Assembly (NCBI GenBank): GCA_007126855.1
Contig: SLAK01000297.1
Coordinates: 1 to 8,864 of the forward strand
Length of the DNA: 8,864 bases
DNA from: Dehalococcoidia bacterium
Lineage (GTDB): Bacteria > Chloroflexota > Dehalococcoidia > Tepidiformales > Tepidiformaceae
Direction: 5' to 3'
Part shown: positions 5,667 to 8,864 of the stretch, piece after piece
Layout of the letters: each line of letters opens with the position of its first letter
How positions within the stretch are numbered: position 1 is the first letter of the stretch
The notes under the pieces: generated by a model
Seen by the model: only the letters and a program-made list of their open reading frames with translations
What the model was told of the DNA's origin: nothing
Databases searched by the model: none
Translations under genes and position numbers: made by a program

Positions 5667-6596
5667 CTACTCAGCAAGTGCCCGGCCGGTCAGCGACAGG
5701 AAGACATCTTCCAGGTTCGCCCGGCGGAAGTGCACACGATAGGGGTCGTTCACGAGCGCTTCGACACGCTCCCGGTGGTGGTCTGTCACGCCCAGTGCAT
5801 AGACGACATCTTCGATGCGCTCGATGCGCCCGCTTTCGCCGATGGTGCTTTCGAGCTCGGCAAGCACGGCGTCGCGCTCAGCCGGCGTGGGATGGACCTC
5901 GAGCACATCGCGGCCGGCATGACGGGCAATCAGCTCGCGCGGCCGACCTTCGGCGATGTTGTGGCCCCGGTCCATGATGATCAGGCGGTCGCAGAGGAAT
6001 TCGGCTTCATCCATGTAGTGGGTCGTCAGCAGGATGGTGACGCCACGTTCGCGGAGCAGCCGCAGTTTGCGCCAAACCAGGTGGCGCGCCTGCGGGTCCA
6101 GCCCCGTTGTCGGTTCGTCCAGAATGAGCAAGCGAGGCTCGTTGATCAGGCCACGGGCGATAACGAGCCTTCGCTTCATACCGCCCGAGAGGTTGTCGAT
6201 GCGGGCATTGCCCCAGTCCTGAAGCTGCATGAGTTCCAGGGCTTCGTCGATCCGGGGCCGGGCCACCTCTTTCGGGATGTCGTAGTAGCGGGCGTACACC
6301 TCGAGGTTGCGGCGCACGGTGAGGTCCTCATCCAGGTTGTCGTCCTGGGGGATCACGCCGATCATCCGCTTGACCTCGCGGTCCTCGTAGTACACATCGT
6401 GGCCGCCGACCAGCAGCGTGCCATCGGTGATGGGCAGGACCCCGCTCACCATGCGGATTGTCGAACTTTTCCCGGCGCCGTTCGGTCCGAGCAGCCCGAA
6501 GAACTCACCCTCCGCCACTTCGAAGTCGATGCCGGCGACCGCGACAAAGTCGCCATAACGCTTGAACAGGCTTCGGGCCTCGATAATAGGTGGCAT
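5667..6596 (-). CDS. ABC exporter ATP-binding protein, NodI-like
   Basis: This is a 309-residue ATPase subunit that powers the ABC-2 permease downstream. All motifs are intact: Walker A GPNGAGKSS (37-45), Q-loop Q84 in VIPQDDNLD, signature LSGGM (136-140), Walker B LLILDE (156-161) with PTTGLDPQAR, and switch H193 in TTHYMDEAE. The tail VHFRRANLEDVFLSLTGRAL is the usual C-terminal region of exporter ATPases of the NodI/DrrA kind. I chose ATG 6596 because GGGGAG lies 4 nt upstream and homologs begin just before IIEARSLFKRYG; the frame extends to a codon at 6656, adding 20 unconserved residues. It is divergent from treT across a 230-bp region. Substrate unknown. Confidence 0.94.
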   Translation of the reverse strand: MPPIIEARSLFKRYGDFVAVAGIDFEVAEGEFFGLLGPNGAGKSSTIRMVSGVLPITDGTLLVGGHDVYYEDREVKRMIGVIPQDDNLDEDLTVRRNLEVYARYYDIPKEVARPRIDEALELMQLQDWGNARIDNLSGGMKRRLVIARGLINEPRLLILDEPTTGLDPQARHLVWRKLRLLRERGVTILLTTHYMDEAEFLCDRLIIMDRGHNIAEGRPRELIARHAGRDVLEVHPTPAERDAVLAELESTIGESGRIERIEDVVYALGVTDHHRERVEALVNDPYRVHFRRANLEDVFLSLTGRALAE

Positions 6597-6720
6597 AGAA
6601 CTCCCCACGTGAGTAACCGAGCATACCGAACTCTGCGGCTGCAGGCTTGCGGCCATGAGCAGCTTTCCCGGGACTTGTTCGCTGGTGAGAACTGTCGATG
6701 ATGGAGTTATGAGACGTGCT

Positions 6721-6729
6721 TGCTATAGC
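6721..6729 (+). promoter_or_regulatory. Candidate extended -10 for treT within a small palindrome
   Basis: TGC-TATAGC fits an extended -10 pattern (four of six to TATAAT) and lies inside the perfect palindrome TGCTATAGCA (6721-6730). No good -35 is present 16-18 nt upstream; a separate TTGTTC (6675-6680) with GATGAT (6697-6702) is a second weak candidate. Just downstream CTCAGC (6733-6738) and GCTGAG (6750-6755) can form a 6-bp hairpin in the treT leader. The promoter for the ABC exporter operon must also be in 6597-6790 but is not clear. Confidence 0.3.
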
Positions 6730-6826
6730 ATGCTCAGCGTGTGGCGGATGCTGAGTCCGGAGCTACTTCAAGGCGCATGCCCGACCGGGCGTGCAGCGAA
6801 CTCCAGGAGCAGGGAAGGGGATCATC

Positions 6827-8260
6827 ATGGCAATCCAGGAAGTACACGTCGAACCCAGGCCGCTCGATGCCTTTCAGACGGTCCAGGTATCGATTTCGCC
6901 TGAGTGGACGAAGCCGCGTTCCAACGGGAACTCGGCGCCACGTATCTGGCACATAAACTCGACCGCCGTTGGCGGCGGGGTCGCAGAAATGCTTCCTTCG
7001 CTGATTGGCTACGGGCGCACGCTCGACGTGGACATGCGCTGGCTCGTGCTGAACGGGACAGCAGACTTCTTCGCGGTCACCAAGCGGTTGCACCACGCTC
7101 TGCATGGTTCGACCGGCGACGGGCGTGAGCTGGGCCGCGACGAGCGGGGCATTTACCAGCGCGCCCTCGAACCGGTGGCGGCGGCGCTCGAGTCGCACCT
7201 TGGCGCGGGCGACGCGGTCATGCTGCATGACCCGCAGACAGCCGGGCTCGCACCGACACTGGTGGATGCCGGCCACCCGGTGGTCTGGCGGTGCCACATT
7301 GGGCACGACGCGACGAACAGCCAGGTCGAGCAAGGTTGGCGCTTCCTGCAGCCCTATCTCGATGGCGTGAACAGCTACGTTTTCTCGCGGCCGGCTTATG
7401 TGCCGGAAATGCTAAGCCCGGACAGGGCAGTCATCGTGCCGCCCTCGATCGACCCGGGCAGCCCCAAGAACGAAGAGCTGGATGCTGAGACCATCCGCAC
7501 CGTGCTCGTGCAGGCAGGCCTGATTGCCGGACGGCGCCAGGCCAAGGGCGTGACGGTGCGCACCCGGAACGGGAACGAGCGCAGAATCCTCCGGCAGGCA
7601 AAGGTGATTGCCGAGGACGAGCTACCGTCGTGGGAAACACCGCTTGCTATCCAGGTCTCCCGCTGGGACCCGCTGAAGGACTTTGCCGGCGTGATGCGCG
7701 GCTTTGTGAGCCTTGCTGCCAGCGGCGAAGTCCCGCGCAACGCGCGCCTCATGCTTGTCGGCCCGCAGGTCGACGGGGTCTCCGACGACCCCGAGGCTGC
7801 GGAGGTGTTTGCCGAGGTTGAGCGCGAGTGGCGGGCCCTGCCGAGGGAGATCCGCGCGCAGATCTACCTGGTGCAGCTCCCGACCGCGGACGTGGTCGAA
7901 AACGCCACCGTGGTGAACGCGCTGCAGCGCCACGCCGCAGTGGTGATCCAGAAGAGCCTGCACGAAGGCTTCGGACTGACCGTGACCGAAGCGATGTGGA
8001 AAGCGCGACCGGTGCTGGCCTCTTGCGTCGGCGGCATCCAGGACCAGATCACGCACGGCGTCGACGGGCTGCTCTTGCCAGACCCACGCGACACCGGAGC
8101 GTTTGCAGCCGCGCTGCATTCGCTGCTGGATGACCCGGCACGCGCCGGCGGGCTCGGCGAGCAGGCCCGTCAGACGGTGGCAGATCGCTTCCTGACGCTG
8201 CGGCACCTCTACCAGTACACCGAGCTGTTCAGCTCCCTGCGAGTGTCCCCCGCCGCGTAG
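6827..8260 (+). CDS. treT: Trehalose synthase, TreT-type glycosyltransferase (GT4)
   Basis: This is a 477-residue cytosolic enzyme; TreT joins NDP-glucose and glucose to give trehalose reversibly, for stress protection or sugar salvage. Hallmarks are RIWHINSTAVGGGVAEML (39-56), the RWLVLNG and FFAVTKRLHH block (71-90), HDPQTAGL (134-141), WRCHIGHDATN (154-164), PPSIDPGSPKN (205-215), QVSRWDPLKD (276-285) and the EX7E-type motif HEGFGLTVTEAM (379-390) with VGGIQDQI. Archaeal TreT has about 410 residues; the excess here is mainly an insert near 231-270, rich in Arg and Lys, before QVSRWDP. ATG 6827 is chosen for AGGGAAGGGGA just upstream; GTG 6791 would add 12 residues with no clear site. The gene stands alone with a terminator behind it. 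A related sugar phosphorylase or synthase activity cannot be excluded. Confidence 0.9.
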   Translation: MAIQEVHVEPRPLDAFQTVQVSISPEWTKPRSNGNSAPRIWHINSTAVGGGVAEMLPSLIGYGRTLDVDMRWLVLNGTADFFAVTKRLHHALHGSTGDGRELGRDERGIYQRALEPVAAALESHLGAGDAVMLHDPQTAGLAPTLVDAGHPVVWRCHIGHDATNSQVEQGWRFLQPYLDGVNSYVFSRPAYVPEMLSPDRAVIVPPSIDPGSPKNEELDAETIRTVLVQAGLIAGRRQAKGVTVRTRNGNERRILRQAKVIAEDELPSWETPLAIQVSRWDPLKDFAGVMRGFVSLAASGEVPRNARLMLVGPQVDGVSDDPEAAEVFAEVEREWRALPREIRAQIYLVQLPTADVVENATVVNALQRHAAVVIQKSLHEGFGLTVTEAMWKARPVLASCVGGIQDQITHGVDGLLLPDPRDTGAFAAALHSLLDDPARAGGLGEQARQTVADRFLTLRHLYQYTELFSSLRVSPAA

Positions 8261-8341
8261 CGCCTTCCGTCTGCCTGTACTGGCCGAACATGACGCAGGT
8301 CATACCGCAGCCGTGATCGGAGCTGAGATGCTACGGGCCAT

Positions 8342-8402
8342 CCGGGGCACTGGGTACCGTCCGTTCCCTCTGTGAGTTCCACATGCCAGTGTCCCGGTTT
8401 TT
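8342..8402 (+). terminator. Intrinsic terminator after treT
   Basis: CCGGGGCACTGG (8342-8353) pairs with CCAGTGTCCCGG (8386-8397) as a 12-bp stem with one G-U wobble, followed directly by TTTTT (8398-8402). It lies 82 nt after the treT stop. The 32-nt loop is longer than usual for a terminator, which leaves room for an alternative fold, but the stem plus T-tract is the strongest such pattern in the window. A second, T-less hairpin GGTCCA/TGGACC follows at 8425-8451. Confidence 0.6.
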
Positions 8403-8480
8403 CTATGCCCTGCGCAGTGCCGGGGGTCCACCGGCGCCTTCTCCCTGGACCGGTTGACCGCAGCCGCGCCCCAGGCACTT

Positions 8481-8504
8481 GCTCCACACTCGCGAGTGTG
8501 GAGC
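8481..8504. promoter_or_regulatory. Perfect 24-bp palindrome ahead of thiO, putative operator
   Basis: The half-site GCTCCACACTCG is followed with no spacer by its exact reverse complement, ending 41 bp before the preferred thiO start (8 bp before the alternative ATG 8513). TTGACC at 8454-8459 resembles a -35; a -10 17-18 nt later (about 8477-8483, not consensus) would put the palindrome over the transcription start, a usual place for a repressor. No T-tract follows on either strand, so a terminator is unlikely. It does not match CIRCE, LexA or NrdR patterns that I know. I see no TPP riboswitch in 8261-8545, the usual control of thiamine genes. Confidence 0.55.
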
Positions 8505-8545
8505 GGAGGGCAATGTCCCCCGCCAGCAAGCACCAGGAGCGTGCC

Positions 8546-8864
8546 GTGACAGCCACTCCGCCGAGGTCTCACACCTGCGTGGTAGGCGGTGGCATCATCG
8601 GCCTGGCGGTGGCATTCGAACTGGCGCAGCGGCGCCGGCAGGTCACCGTCCTCGAAGCGGGGGAGATCGGCGAGCATGCCGCAGCGTGGGCAGCCGCCGG
8701 CATGATCGCTCCCGCGTCCGAGTCCGACATCAGCGACCCGCGGCTCACCCGCCTGGCACTGGCAAGCCATGCGCTCTACCCGGAGTGGATCCGGTACATC
8801 GAGCGCTTGAGCGGCATGGCAACGGGCTACGACCGCACCGGAACGCTGTTCATCGCGCTCGAAC
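8546..8864 (+). CDS. thiO: Glycine oxidase ThiO, N-terminal 106 residues (partial)
   Basis: ThiO is a FAD enzyme oxidising glycine to iminoacetate (dehydroglycine), the donor for the thiazole ring of thiamine. The visible part opens with CVVGGGIIGLAVAFELAQRR, a dinucleotide-binding fold with GGGIIG at 14-19 and the acidic strand end VTVLEAG, then AAAWAAAGMIAPASE (45-59), the ThiO/DAO family motif near the flavin, and TGTLFIALE at the edge. About 250 residues lie beyond the window. Start: GTG 8546 has AGGAG 6 nt upstream; ATG 8513 in the same frame has GGAGG only 3 nt upstream and would add 11 residues. GTG is slightly preferred because homologs begin close to the VVGGG strand. thiS and thiG would be expected downstream. 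Confidence 0.88.
   Translation, partial: MTATPPRSHTCVVGGGIIGLAVAFELAQRRRQVTVLEAGEIGEHAAAWAAAGMIAPASESDISDPRLTRLALASHALYPEWIRYIERLSGMATGYDRTGTLFIALE

Noticed and set aside
5730..6701. 323-codon plus-strand open frame
   Set aside because: It is the antisense image of the ABC ATPase gene, whose Walker motifs are intact; GC-rich codon bias opens the opposite frame.
8320..8545. CTGAGA near 8323 suggesting a TPP riboswitch ahead of thiO
   Set aside because: The required partner segments such as GAACCTGAT and TAATGCC are absent, so the hexamer is taken as chance.
8300..8770. 156-codon minus-strand frame
   Set aside because: It is antisense to thiO and spans the terminator and the palindrome; no family pattern.

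Overview
The window is a GC-rich bacterial chromosomal segment with dense, mostly minus-strand genes, AGGAG-type ribosome binding sites, and GTG and TTG starts alongside ATG. The gene set (class-II-like adenylosuccinate lyase, TreT-type trehalose synthase, adrenodoxin-reductase-type FprA, a SaoD/DsrE-like protein, ThiO) suggests a Chloroflexota or Thermomicrobia-like bacterium. That placement is inference from protein flavour only. No rRNA, tRNA, CRISPR array, insertion sequence or phage gene is visible.

Layout. 1-640 (minus) is the N-terminal half of purB, running off the left edge. A 291-bp divergent intergenic region carries a good sigma70-type promoter for a cysteine-free thioredoxin-fold protein (932-1420, plus). 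A hairpin separates this from a convergent gene for a small exported lipoprotein (1503-2063, minus).

Upstream of the lipoprotein lies the strangest stretch (2064-2474). It holds an extended -10 promoter, a compact RNA leader that can fold as a three-way junction burying a strong Shine-Dalgarno sequence, and a 44-codon small reading frame broken by an apparent single-base shift.

2475-4701 (minus) looks like a three-gene operon: fprA (NADPH-ferredoxin reductase), an IscU/NifU-fold protein with altered metal ligands, and a SaoD/DsrE-like small sulfur-relay-type protein overlapping it by ATGA. Together they look like an electron-plus-sulfur or metal handling module. 4797-6596 (minus) is a NodI/NodJ-like two-gene ABC-2 exporter.

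The right end is on the plus strand. treT (6827-8260) is followed by an intrinsic terminator, then by a perfect 24-bp palindrome just ahead of the start of thiO, a glycine oxidase of thiazole (vitamin B1) synthesis that runs off the right edge.

The most promising undescribed elements are the structured leader with its mini-ORF at 2166-2401, the redox/IscU-like/SaoD-like operon, and the palindromic putative operator of thiO.
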